In this document: positions 13,303 through 21,336 of the stretch, piece by piece
How positions within the stretch are numbered: position 1 is the stretch's first letter
How the letters are laid out: the number at the start of each line of letters is the position of its first letter
Virus record (IMG/VR): IMGVR_UViG_3300036770_005494
Location: 1 to 51,606 of that record
Reading direction: 5' to 3' (one strand)
DNA: 51,606 nucleotides
DNA from: a virus
Translations under genes and position numbers: made by a program
The notes under the pieces: model-generated
What the model saw: the letters and a program-made list of their open reading frames with translations, nothing else
What the model was told of the DNA's origin: nothing
Database searches by the model: none

Positions 13303-14121
13303 TTAATTGATTGCGGTTACGAAAGGGTTTTGTGCTGCAGTGGGGGAATCTGCCTCACGCCGACCCGTAGTTGATGGTAACAGGGTAAATGTTTCTGTTT
13401 CATAAGATATATGCCCCTCGTTAAATATAACCGCCACCTTTCCTGATCTATCTACGGAAGGAACCATCTCAAGAGCCTTTTGAGGTATAACAGGCATGAT
13501 AGATTTATTTGCATCTGATCTGTCGGTTATTCTATCATCTCTATTAAATACTCTAGGATATCGAACTCGATTAGTTTTAATATGGGCGGGCGACCATTTT
13601 CTATAAGCAAAATTCACATTTATTCTATGGAATTGATTCTGAGTAGTATTATTTAAATCCATTATTGTTACACTACGAGGAAATGCATCTTGTATTTCTA
13701 CAGAATACATTATGTTATCATTATCATCCAACTGATGTACTCGTATATCTACGGAATACTCTCGTTGATAGTAAACAAAAAACTGAAAAGGATCTACAAC
13801 CTTACTTATCCAAGAATCAAAAAAAGCTTTGACATCCATTTGTCTATCTACAAGGAATGTCATAGGTATTCCTTCTCCTCCGTATTCTACACCAAATGGC
13901 CTTTGATATAGGGGACCATATATTCTTTGAGGACGCACACCGATAATCTGTGGGGGGAAACTTGCTTGTTCGCAAAACAAGTTTACTATTTGTATATCCC
14001 TTGAGAAGTAGTAACCTACAAGAGATCTGGGAATAGGCATTTCTATCTCAAATCTATTTGTTCTAGCAAGACCTCTCCGGGATACTTCTGCCTTAAATCT
14101 ATCTAGCGAAAAATTTGCCAT
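13303..14121 (-). CDS. tail-tube-like baseplate protein (gp54 candidate)
   Basis: A 272-residue protein of the tail-tube fold type, matching the marine-phage proteins that start MANFSLDRFKAEVSRRGLAR and contain RIYGPLYQRPFGVEYGGEGI. T4 baseplates carry two such tube initiators, gp48 and gp54; since gp48 is identified across the divergent promoter, this one is the best candidate for gp54, although it is closer in organisation to gp19. The end, NFAYRKWSPAHIKTN with a basic tail, fits. I start it at ATG 14121, which overlaps the upstream stop (TAATG), rather than at an earlier in-frame ATG inside the neighbour. Confidence 0.62.
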   Translation of the reverse strand: MANFSLDRFKAEVSRRGLARTNRFEIEMPIPRSLVGYYFSRDIQIVNLFCEQASFPPQIIGVRPQRIYGPLYQRPFGVEYGGEGIPMTFLVDRQMDVKAFFDSWISKVVDPFQFFVYYQREYSVDIRVHQLDDNDNIMYSVEIQDAFPRSVTIMDLNNTTQNQFHRINVNFAYRKWSPAHIKTNRVRYPRVFNRDDRITDRSDANKSIMPVIPQKALEMVPSVDRSGKVAVIFNEGHISYETETFTLLPSTTGRREADSPTAAQNPFVTAIN

Positions 14122-14696
14122 TAGAATCTCGATCCGTATTTTTTCTGAGTTTCTTTCCAAACATCTTGTTTGGAATCTTTTTGGAATCTTTCAATAGGCA
14201 ACATAGAAGCAGTTACCCAGTCATTAAATTCTATTTTTAAAAATCCCGTCTTTAAATGATTATTTAAGTAATGCTTTACACAAGCAGTTGCTGCAAGTAA
14301 CTTACTAGAGCCTTCTAATATCTGCCAAGATATTTTAATCCTTGCTGTTTCATTTACTGAGGTATCTGTTACCAATTTACTCAATTCTCCCAGCAGCCTG
14401 AACCGAGCCAAGTAAGGTAAGTAGTGCAGGTTTATACCTAAAAAGCCATTTGGCATTTTTCTAAAGGGAAGTACTAAGGGTAGAGTGTCGTAATATGGAA
14501 GTGTATCCTTGTGCTTTGGATCATACGCAAACAAGTACATGCTTCCCGGCATAACAGTTGAGGTAAGTTTTTTCTGCCTAAATAGCGCACTACTTTGGAT
14601 TCTTCCCAATGAATTTATTTGGCTCCTATACCACTGATACGATTTGTCGGCATCGCCAGCCTTCATACTTATGGTTCTAAAAATATCAGTAGGCAT
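14121..14696 (-). CDS. conserved structural or assembly protein, function unknown
   Basis: A 191-residue protein containing KSYQWYRSQINSLGRIQ, YLFAYDPKHKDTLPYYDTLP and FLGINLHYLPYLARFRLLGE. This layout, in which Trp-Tyr-Arg is followed by a Tyr-Asp-Pro-Lys segment and a PYYDTxPL segment, is one I recall from conserved proteins located next to gp4 in T4-like cyanophages, so it is probably part of head or tail completion. I cannot name a T4 counterpart with confidence; T4 has gp2 beside gp4, but similarity to gp2 is not apparent. It overlaps both neighbours, so it is part of the leftward late operon. Confidence 0.68.
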   Translation of the reverse strand: MPTDIFRTISMKAGDADKSYQWYRSQINSLGRIQSSALFRQKKLTSTVMPGSMYLFAYDPKHKDTLPYYDTLPLVLPFRKMPNGFLGINLHYLPYLARFRLLGELSKLVTDTSVNETARIKISWQILEGSSKLLAATACVKHYLNNHLKTGFLKIEFNDWVTASMLPIERFQKDSKQDVWKETQKKYGSRF

Positions 14697-15141
14697 TTTT
14701 AATTCCCAGATCCTTTTCTGTTAAAATTACGAACTTCATATTCCTATCCTGACAATACTCAAATGCCGCTTTCCATTTAGCATCATTTACCCCATATTGA
14801 AACACTTCGTCAATAAATGCCTTTGTTTTCTTCTTTGGTATTTCCGGAGGTTTAGTAAATCTCTCCGGTTTTATTTCAACCAAATATTTTTGTAACATTC
14901 CATGTTTATCTCGAACTTTAATATAAAAATCTACAAAGTATCTATGAACTTTTCTATCAACGGGTGAGATATATGGTACGACCACAATCTCAGATCCCCA
15001 TTCCTCCACGGAAGTTTCGGTATCGCACCATTTCATAAAGCGTAATTCCCAAAGGGAGCGATATACTATGTTAGATATATCTCCTCTGTATTTTTTGGGA
15101 TTTGTCGCTCGAAATCTTCCCTTATAGGTTTTGGTATACAT
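14686..15141 (-). CDS. 4: head completion nuclease-like protein gp4
   Basis: A 151-residue homologue of T4 gp4 (also called gp50, 150 residues), required to complete DNA-filled heads so tails can join. It carries the restriction-endonuclease-like core seen in this family: EEWGSEIVVVPYI, then HRYFVDFYIKVRDKHG and KYLVEIKPERFTKPP, giving the acidic and lysine residues of a PD-(D/E)XK active site (D94, E110, K112, approximate). The C-terminal AKWKAAFEYCQDRNMKFVIL helix-strand also matches T4. It is the first gene of the leftward operon, about 30 bases after a TATAAATA box. Confidence 0.87.
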   Translation of the reverse strand: MYTKTYKGRFRATNPKKYRGDISNIVYRSLWELRFMKWCDTETSVEEWGSEIVVVPYISPVDRKVHRYFVDFYIKVRDKHGMLQKYLVEIKPERFTKPPEIPKKKTKAFIDEVFQYGVNDAKWKAAFEYCQDRNMKFVILTEKDLGIKNAY

Positions 15142-15148
15142 AATTAGT

Positions 15149-15156
15149 TATAAATA
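15149..15156 (+). promoter_or_regulatory. late promoter box TATAAATA (rightward)
   Basis: An exact T4 late promoter -10 box on the + strand, 32 bases before the gp48 start. It is expected to be read by RNA polymerase carrying the phage late sigma factor gp55 with gp33 and the clamp; gp33 is encoded in this window. No other promoter is visible for the long rightward tail operon. Confidence 0.78.
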
Positions 15157-15170
15157 TATTGAGTCCACAA

Positions 15171-15178
15171 TATTTATA
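15171..15178 (-). promoter_or_regulatory. late promoter box TATAAATA (leftward)
   Basis: An exact late promoter box on the - strand (TATTTATA as written on the + strand), 30 bases before the gp4 start. It lies inside the rightward transcription unit: the two boxes face each other 14 bases apart, so the two transcription starts should fall at nearly the same place and only one polymerase can probably bind at a time. Confidence 0.78.
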
Positions 15179-15187
15179 CCTAAAAAG

Positions 15188-16363
15188 ATGGCAAATTCAC
15201 TTAAAGTACCTACCAGAGACGTCGTAGACGAAAGAAGACAGAGATTTTCCGGACGCTACATGAATCAGGATGAAGCGCAAGGATATAATGTAGGAACATT
15301 TGAATATCCCGAAAATCTGCGGGAAGATCCCGATACTCAGCATTACGTTGCTTTTTATATCTTGGCCAGGGAAAAAAGTGAGGTTGTTCGGGGCCTCGCC
15401 GGAGCTGTAGAAAATCAAGAAGGACTAAGACCCCCAGAATTAATAACCAGAGGAAGTGAAACCGATATTAGGCGCAATTATAGATCTGCCGGTAATAATC
15501 TAAATTTAACTGACGGTAAGGCATTGGGTATGATAGGAAACAATTTGGGATCTCTTGCAGGTTTAGCAGTTTTGCTAAAAGATGGTATTTCCGGAATATC
15601 TGGGACAAGGGTCATTGCCGCAGCTGCAACTAAAGTAGTTGTAGATAAAATAGCAGAGGAAACAGGAGAAAAATTTAAAGGTACTGCTGTAGGCAAGGCT
15701 TTATTTGAATCAGGAACAACGGTAAGATTGAAGGAAGTTATAACTCTGCATATGGAGGAAAAACCCTCAGTTAGATATGCGGTAAATTATAATACAAAAG
15801 ATTTGGGAGTTTTAACCGGAGCAATAGTACAAGGATCGGCAACGGATGCTTCTAAAGCTAAAGAATTTATGGGAGAAGGATTCGCAAGGGCAATTGCGGA
15901 GCTTATTAAGTTGCCGGGTATTATCGGTAGTAGCACCTTAGCAGATATTAGAGAATTAACAACGGCGACTAGAACAAATCCTTTCAGGCAAGTGATGTTT
16001 GAATCTGTAGATTATAGAACATTTAATTTTAGATATAACTTTTTCCCACGGAGCGAAAAAGAAAGTAAAGACGTAAGAAATATTATAGATTTATTTAAAC
16101 GACATATGCATCCGGAGCTATCTGAGAATAAATTTTTTCATATCTATCCTTCGGAGTTTGAAATACGGTATATGTATAAAACAAAAGAGAATCCATACCT
16201 GCATAAAATATCGACGTGCGCATTGACAGATATGCAGGTGGATTATGGCGGCGATCAATTTTCAACCTTCGAAAATGGTGCGCCGACGCAGATAAGTATG
16301 ACCTTAACTTTTAGAGAACTCGAGCAGCTGGATTCTAAACGAATAGTAAGGCAACAATTCTAA
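15188..16363 (+). CDS. 48: baseplate tail tube cap gp48
   Basis: A 391-residue protein (T4 gp48: 364) of the baseplate that caps the tube initiator and starts tail tube growth. The C-terminal half, with PFRQVMFESVDYRTFNFRYN, FFPRSEKESKDVRNIIDLFK and SEFEIRYMYK, is the typical tube-like domain of gp48. The middle has a hydrophobic Gly/Ala segment (MIGNNLGSLAGLAVLLKDGI). I start it at ATG 15188, the MANSLKVPTRD start, rather than the earlier in-frame ATG that overlaps the promoter region. It is the first gene of the rightward late operon, and its stop overlaps the gp53 start. Confidence 0.85.
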   Translation: MANSLKVPTRDVVDERRQRFSGRYMNQDEAQGYNVGTFEYPENLREDPDTQHYVAFYILAREKSEVVRGLAGAVENQEGLRPPELITRGSETDIRRNYRSAGNNLNLTDGKALGMIGNNLGSLAGLAVLLKDGISGISGTRVIAAAATKVVVDKIAEETGEKFKGTAVGKALFESGTTVRLKEVITLHMEEKPSVRYAVNYNTKDLGVLTGAIVQGSATDASKAKEFMGEGFARAIAELIKLPGIIGSSTLADIRELTTATRTNPFRQVMFESVDYRTFNFRYNFFPRSEKESKDVRNIIDLFKRHMHPELSENKFFHIYPSEFEIRYMYKTKENPYLHKISTCALTDMQVDYGGDQFSTFENGAPTQISMTLTFRELEQLDSKRIVRQQF

Positions 16364-16974
16364 TGGCATCTAATTTATTTTTCGACGATTTTCCTCAAGT
16401 TGCATACTCGCTAGATAATGGTAAGAGTATTCAAATTATAACCGATATTCTTAGGAGAGTAGTTTTATCTAAAGAATTTAGAGTTAATAGTGCATTTTTT
16501 GAAGAATATGAAATTTACGATGGCGAGACACCGGAGGATGTGTCATATAGATTCTATGGAACACAAAGATTGCATTGGCTAATACTGATGGTCAATGACA
16601 TAATTAATCCTAGATTCCAATGGCCATTAACCGGCGAACAGATGTATAGGCAAGTTGAGAATATATACGGCGAGAAACAAAGCGTTTACTCCCCCAATAG
16701 GGCGAAGGATAAAAAAGGATATGTTGTCAATACCTTTTTCCTTTTAACTGAAGATTCTACCCATAAAAATCCTGTAAGGTTATGTTACGAAACCTCAGAT
16801 GAAAATGAAACTAAAGAACCTATATCATATGCCGAATCAGATATTATAGATGACTTCGAAAGTAATTTCGAAGTTGAGGTGGAGGATAATGAATCTTATA
16901 GGAATATTAGAATACTAAAAGCCTCAGTTGTTCCAGACATAATTTCAGAATATAAGAAACTGATTGTTGCATGA
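16363..16974 (+). CDS. 53: baseplate wedge protein gp53
   Basis: A 203-residue homologue of T4 gp53 (196 residues), which clamps wedges together around the hub. The conserved region includes FFDDFPQVAYSLDNGK and VSYRFYGTQRLHWLILMVND, then INPRFQWPLTGEQ, where the TQRLHWLILMVNDIINP stretch is the LysM-like segment of the family. It starts within the gp48 stop (TAATG) and its stop overlaps the following hub gene by four bases. Confidence 0.9.
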   Translation: MASNLFFDDFPQVAYSLDNGKSIQIITDILRRVVLSKEFRVNSAFFEEYEIYDGETPEDVSYRFYGTQRLHWLILMVNDIINPRFQWPLTGEQMYRQVENIYGEKQSVYSPNRAKDKKGYVVNTFFLLTEDSTHKNPVRLCYETSDENETKEPISYAESDIIDDFESNFEVEVEDNESYRNIRILKASVVPDIISEYKKLIVA

Positions 16975-18296
16975 GTGAAGAAATTTTACAAACTCCTGGC
17001 GATGTAAGGATAAAAAAACTTATTCTGGCCAAAGAGGACGGGACTTCTTTAGATATATTAGATTATCTAATAGAGTTAAATTTGTACGAAAGCATCTTTA
17101 GTCCAGCCCTCACGGGAAGTATGACCCTAGGAGATAGTAGAAATCTAATCCAAAGTTTTCCTTTGTTAGGAGAAGAAATATTATTTTTTGAAGCAACTAC
17201 CCCAAGCTCAGGAGTATCTATAGAAAAAGCATTTAGATTATATTCTATTGTTGAGAAAAATTATGCTACGGATGGAGCAACACAAGTATATACTGTACAA
17301 TTTACATCTGTAGAATTATTTCGAGATATTAGTAATCCTATATATAGATCATTTGAAGGAACTCCCTCGGAAATAGTAGGTCAAATTTTTGAGGAATATC
17401 TAAGAGTGCCCAGAAATGTTGACGGATTAAATAAAAATATTACAACAGATTCTTCGTATACCCCTCTATTTCTGTTTAGTGTATCAACAAATCTTATTAA
17501 ATTTGTTAGTCCCGGATGGACTCCCGTACAATGTATAAATTGGTTATGTGCTCATGCTGAACCATATGGGGAAAAAGCTGCCGATTTTTTATTCTGGGAA
17601 TCTAACAAATCATTTTACTTCGGTACTATCGAAGATATTATTTCCATCAAGGATGAAGTTAATGCTGGCACATATTATTATTCTGCAGCAATGATGAATT
17701 CTGATGCATCTATACAATCTAAGATGATGGCCGTTCGAGATATAAGTTTTAAAAGATTATATGATCAGCTACAAAACAAAATGGAGGGGTTCCTTTCTAG
17801 TAGATTAACTACTGTGGATCTAATAAACAAAAGATATGATAACTATGATTATGATTATACCAACAATTTTGGAAGGTATAATCATCTAGAAACCGATAAT
17901 GCTATACCCCTGCATAGTACAAATACTTCAAGAAATCCACTAGTTCATAGGATGGTAAATTATAGTTTGCCGGATATGTTCACAGGGTTTACAAATAACT
18001 ATAGTGAATCTTTTAAGTTCATTTACGGTAATAGAAGATCTAATATTATGAGATTAAACAATCTGATAATTAAATTAGTAATTCCTGGAAGAACAGATTT
18101 AGAAGCAGGTTCCGTAATAGATTTAATTTTACCTAGGGGATTCCCCAACTCTCCTGAAGATACTAATACCAATGCAAGAGATCCTATGTACTCAGGTAAA
18201 TATCTTATAACATCTATTAATCATAAATTTAATCCAATAACACATTTTATAACTATGAATGTGACCAAGGATTCCTTATCTAATACAGAAACTTAA
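16971..18296 (+). CDS. 27: baseplate hub protein, gp27-like
   Basis: A 441-residue hub protein. The N-terminus LDILDYLIELNLYESIFSPA followed by LTGSMTLGDSRNL is the start of the first hub barrel in the gp27/gpD family, and the following QVYTVQFTSVELFRD and WTPVQCINWLCAHA fit the second. T4 gp27 (391 residues) forms the trimeric ring on which gp5 sits, and here the spike gene gp5 follows after 2 bases, supporting the call. Sequence similarity to T4 itself is low, so the identification rests on family pattern and gene order. Confidence 0.8.
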   Translation: MSEEILQTPGDVRIKKLILAKEDGTSLDILDYLIELNLYESIFSPALTGSMTLGDSRNLIQSFPLLGEEILFFEATTPSSGVSIEKAFRLYSIVEKNYATDGATQVYTVQFTSVELFRDISNPIYRSFEGTPSEIVGQIFEEYLRVPRNVDGLNKNITTDSSYTPLFLFSVSTNLIKFVSPGWTPVQCINWLCAHAEPYGEKAADFLFWESNKSFYFGTIEDIISIKDEVNAGTYYYSAAMMNSDASIQSKMMAVRDISFKRLYDQLQNKMEGFLSSRLTTVDLINKRYDNYDYDYTNNFGRYNHLETDNAIPLHSTNTSRNPLVHRMVNYSLPDMFTGFTNNYSESFKFIYGNRRSNIMRLNNLIIKLVIPGRTDLEAGSVIDLILPRGFPNSPEDTNTNARDPMYSGKYLITSINHKFNPITHFITMNVTKDSLSNTET

Positions 18297-18298
18297 TC

Positions 18299-20926
18299 AT
18301 GGAAAATAATTTATCTTTTTGGACGGGTGTTGTTGAAAATAGAAATGATCCTCAGCTACTCGGTCGCTGTCAAGTGCGCATCTTCGGCGTTCACACTGAA
18401 GATATTGTTGCTTTACCTACCTCAGATTTACCTTGGGCAATACCTTTACAATCAGTAACTTCTGCAGCAATTTCAGGAGTTGGCAGTACTCCGGTGGGGA
18501 TAGTTCCCGGCACATGGGTTATGGGATTCTTCTTGGATGGAACATCTTATCAAAAACCCGTAATACTAGGTACTTTGGCAGGAAAACCGGGTGCCAGCCC
18601 ATTAGCGGAAAGAGCAGCTTTTGAAGAAGCTGTAGAAAATGATCCTGATGTTTTAAAGGATAGCGAAGGCAATCCAGTTTTAGATGGTTCAGGCCAGCCT
18701 ATAAAGACTACTCCTTCCAACGATCCATTAGAAAATTTTGGGAATTTAACTAAGGCGGGGGTTGTAAAAACAATACAAGCTTTGGGCAATGCTTTATCGG
18801 GCGGCGACTATTCTAAAGCAGATACGGGCAAATTTGGAAAGTACCAATTTACGTATCAACAATTAATTATGTTGGGTTATGTGTATCCTCCTAAAACTGC
18901 AACAGGAAATTTAGAAGAAATATATGATCCTGCCTTGTTAGATAACCTAGCAAATTGGGCACCGGGAAAAAATTCAGTATTTTCCAAAGAAGATTTTTTA
19001 TCCAAGTTTAGTGCCCAGGAAGATGCCATGGTGCAATTGACAAGCTACAACTATAAAAATTTAGTAAGGCTAAAGAAAATAAAGAATGATAGTGACCCAG
19101 GGGTAGTTGCGGGATTACTGTCCTCAGCTCACATCGGGGGATATAGTAATGCAGATAAACTTGGGCGCAAAACTGGGGATGAAACTTTAAGGAAGTTTTT
19201 CTTGGTTGGAGCGGAAGCGGTTAGCGGACAAGAAACAGATGTTGTTACAAAAGTTGATGAGAGGGGAACTTATGTTCCCTATGAATTTGAGACGGATATA
19301 TCTGAGTTTGCTAAACTAGAAGGATTTCAAGATCCAAATAAAGAATTTCCAAAATATGAGTATCGGGGAAAGAGTGATATAAACAAACTTGCACTAGGTG
19401 ACAGATCTCATATACTTTTTGAAAAGAAAGAAAATTTAAGGCAAACAGAAATACCCAAGGCAAGGACTACTGATATCTGGGATGAACCAAAGCCAGTGTT
19501 TGGTGCATGCTATCCCTATAATCAAGTATTAGAAACAGAAGCAGGTCATGTTATAGAATTAGACAGTACACCGGGTGCAGAAAGAATACATGTCTTTCAC
19601 AAGGCAGGCACCCATATGGAAATAGATGTAAATGGTTCCATGGTCAGAAAAGTTGTTGGGGATAATTATGAGGTAATAGACAAAAATAATTATGTTTATG
19701 TTAAAGGTGCCGAAACTATAACTATAGAAGGCAAAACTAGAATTCTTGTTAAGGATGAAGCACACCTTGAAGTTGAAGGAGGTTTAACAATAACCAGCAA
19801 TAGAGATATGGCGATACAAACTGCAAGAACGATGGGTATTATTGCAGATAAATTTGAACTCTCATCTACATCGGGTATTGATTTAGTATCAGGTGGACCA
19901 ATTAATATACAGGGAACTTCTGTAACTACTAGTGCCACAGATGGTGCTATAATTAATTCTGCTTCCAAAGGTATTTTTAATACGGCAGGGGAGCAAATTA
20001 ATATTTCGTCGGGAACAGAAACCAGATTGCAAGCAGGCAAGCAATTTGATATTACATCTGGAACTAATACAAATATAGATGCAGGAGGGCAATTAAATAT
20101 AAGAATGGCCCAAGCACAACCGGCAACCTTGCAATCCAGGACCAACTTAGGAAGAAGGCCACCCCCAGAACTTAAAACCCCGGAGACCTCTGAACCTGAT
20201 CCTTTGGATAGAAATACGAATGGTCAAGCTCCATTTATTTCTGACGATGATCCTGAAGCAAAGCGGGGGTATATTGAAGAACAGATTGAAAATGGAGAAA
20301 TAAACCCAAATATTGCTGACCGGCGAGCAGATGGTTATCCAACTTATGGTAGACAAGTTCCAACCGACCCCAATTACAATGCGGATTGTTCTCAATTTAA
20401 TAATTTACGAGTATTTTCAAACGCATTGCCTTTAAGTAAAAAATATAAGTTAGGGAATTTTTTAGTTGGTGGAGAAAAAGAGGGAGGATGGGCAATTAAG
20501 AGTCAGGCCGGATTATCTGCTTCAAAGATTGTATGTAATCTGCAGAATCTTGCAAATAATGTGATGGAACCAATACGACAAAAATATCCATCAGTAATAA
20601 TTACTAGCGGATTTAGAAATTTAACATCTAGATTGCCAAATGAATCCAGCGATCATCTACGAGGATGTGCCGTCGATTTACAATTCCGGGTTTCGAATAA
20701 GGAATATGTAGATATTGCGGAATGGATACGAGAAAATATACCATATAAACAACTACTCCTCGAATATGAAACAGATGATTTGGGGAGAGTTAAGACTGCT
20801 TGGATACATGTATCTTCAGAAGTATCCTCGGTTTCCGGTAGACCCATACCAACAGGAAGTATCCCGGTAGCAACCGTAGTAAATCATGATTTCAAATATC
20901 GAAATCAACTAGTCAATCTAGCATAA
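18299..20926 (+). CDS. 5: tail spike and cell-wall enzyme gp5 with added M15 peptidase domain
   Basis: The membrane-piercing spike protein, 875 residues against 575 in T4. In order: an OB-fold (1-100, FWTGVVENRNDPQLLGRCQV); a lysozyme/transglycosylase-like domain (about 150-320, with SGGDY at 167-171 and GKYQF at 180-184); a beta-helix needle (about 400-620, repeats such as GKTRILVKDEAHLEVEGG and INISSGTETRLQAGKQFDI); and a C-terminal M15 peptidase-like domain (about 700-850) with zinc ligands H786 and D793 (SDHLRGCAVDL) and H837 (WIHVSS). The residue before SGGDY is L166, where I expect the catalytic glutamate in this type of domain (ESGGDY), so the glycan-cleaving activity may be lost. The C-terminal domain resembles the free peptidase at 4185-4649. 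Confidence 0.87.
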   Translation: MENNLSFWTGVVENRNDPQLLGRCQVRIFGVHTEDIVALPTSDLPWAIPLQSVTSAAISGVGSTPVGIVPGTWVMGFFLDGTSYQKPVILGTLAGKPGASPLAERAAFEEAVENDPDVLKDSEGNPVLDGSGQPIKTTPSNDPLENFGNLTKAGVVKTIQALGNALSGGDYSKADTGKFGKYQFTYQQLIMLGYVYPPKTATGNLEEIYDPALLDNLANWAPGKNSVFSKEDFLSKFSAQEDAMVQLTSYNYKNLVRLKKIKNDSDPGVVAGLLSSAHIGGYSNADKLGRKTGDETLRKFFLVGAEAVSGQETDVVTKVDERGTYVPYEFETDISEFAKLEGFQDPNKEFPKYEYRGKSDINKLALGDRSHILFEKKENLRQTEIPKARTTDIWDEPKPVFGACYPYNQVLETEAGHVIELDSTPGAERIHVFHKAGTHMEIDVNGSMVRKVVGDNYEVIDKNNYVYVKGAETITIEGKTRILVKDEAHLEVEGGLTITSNRDMAIQTARTMGIIADKFELSSTSGIDLVSGGPINIQGTSVTTSATDGAIINSASKGIFNTAGEQINISSGTETRLQAGKQFDITSGTNTNIDAGGQLNIRMAQAQPATLQSRTNLGRRPPPELKTPETSEPDPLDRNTNGQAPFISDDDPEAKRGYIEEQIENGEINPNIADRRADGYPTYGRQVPTDPNYNADCSQFNNLRVFSNALPLSKKYKLGNFLVGGEKEGGWAIKSQAGLSASKIVCNLQNLANNVMEPIRQKYPSVIITSGFRNLTSRLPNESSDHLRGCAVDLQFRVSNKEYVDIAEWIRENIPYKQLLLEYETDDLGRVKTAWIHVSSEVSSVSGRPIPTGSIPVATVVNHDFKYRNQLVNLA

Positions 20927-20937
20927 TAAATATTTAG

Positions 20938-21336
20938 ATGGCAACCATAAAAACAAATAGAGCATTTAGGGATATAGATTTATCCTTCAGGGCCAATCCC
21001 TACACCGGGGATATCTATACAAAAACTAATGAGGAATCGGTTAAAACTGCACTAAAGCATTTAATACAAACTAGAAACTTTGAGAGAAAATTTAGACCAG
21101 ATATCGGCACTCAAGTATACTCTCTTTTGTTTGAGAACAAAAGTGCTGCGGTGGATTTGGCATTAGAAAAAAGTATAACAGAAGCCATAGAAAAATATGA
21201 GCCTAGAGTTAGGTTAATAGATGTCAGAGTCGAGGATCTTTTAGATACAAATGATTTACGAGTAACTATTGAGTTCACATTAAGAAACATAGATGCTCCT
21301 ATAACCATCACAACTATTTTAAGCAGAGTAAGATAA
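20938..21336 (+). CDS. 25: baseplate wedge protein gp25
   Basis: A 132-residue protein, exactly the length of T4 gp25, with the gpW/gp25 family core: NPYTGDIYTKTNEESVKTAL and HLIQTRNFERKFRPDIGTQV. gp25 joins the gp6 and gp53 core of the wedge and helps start sheath assembly. It follows gp5 after 11 bases containing AATAAATA (20925-20932), a one-mismatch late promoter box that is probably too close to the ATG to be its promoter. Confidence 0.92.
   Translation: MATIKTNRAFRDIDLSFRANPYTGDIYTKTNEESVKTALKHLIQTRNFERKFRPDIGTQVYSLLFENKSAAVDLALEKSITEAIEKYEPRVRLIDVRVEDLLDTNDLRVTIEFTLRNIDAPITITTILSRVR

Noticed and set aside
19696-20145. 149-codon open frame on the - strand inside gp5
   Set aside because: It is antisense to the beta-helix repeats of gp5, and its repetitive Pro/Ile/Val composition mirrors that coding sequence.
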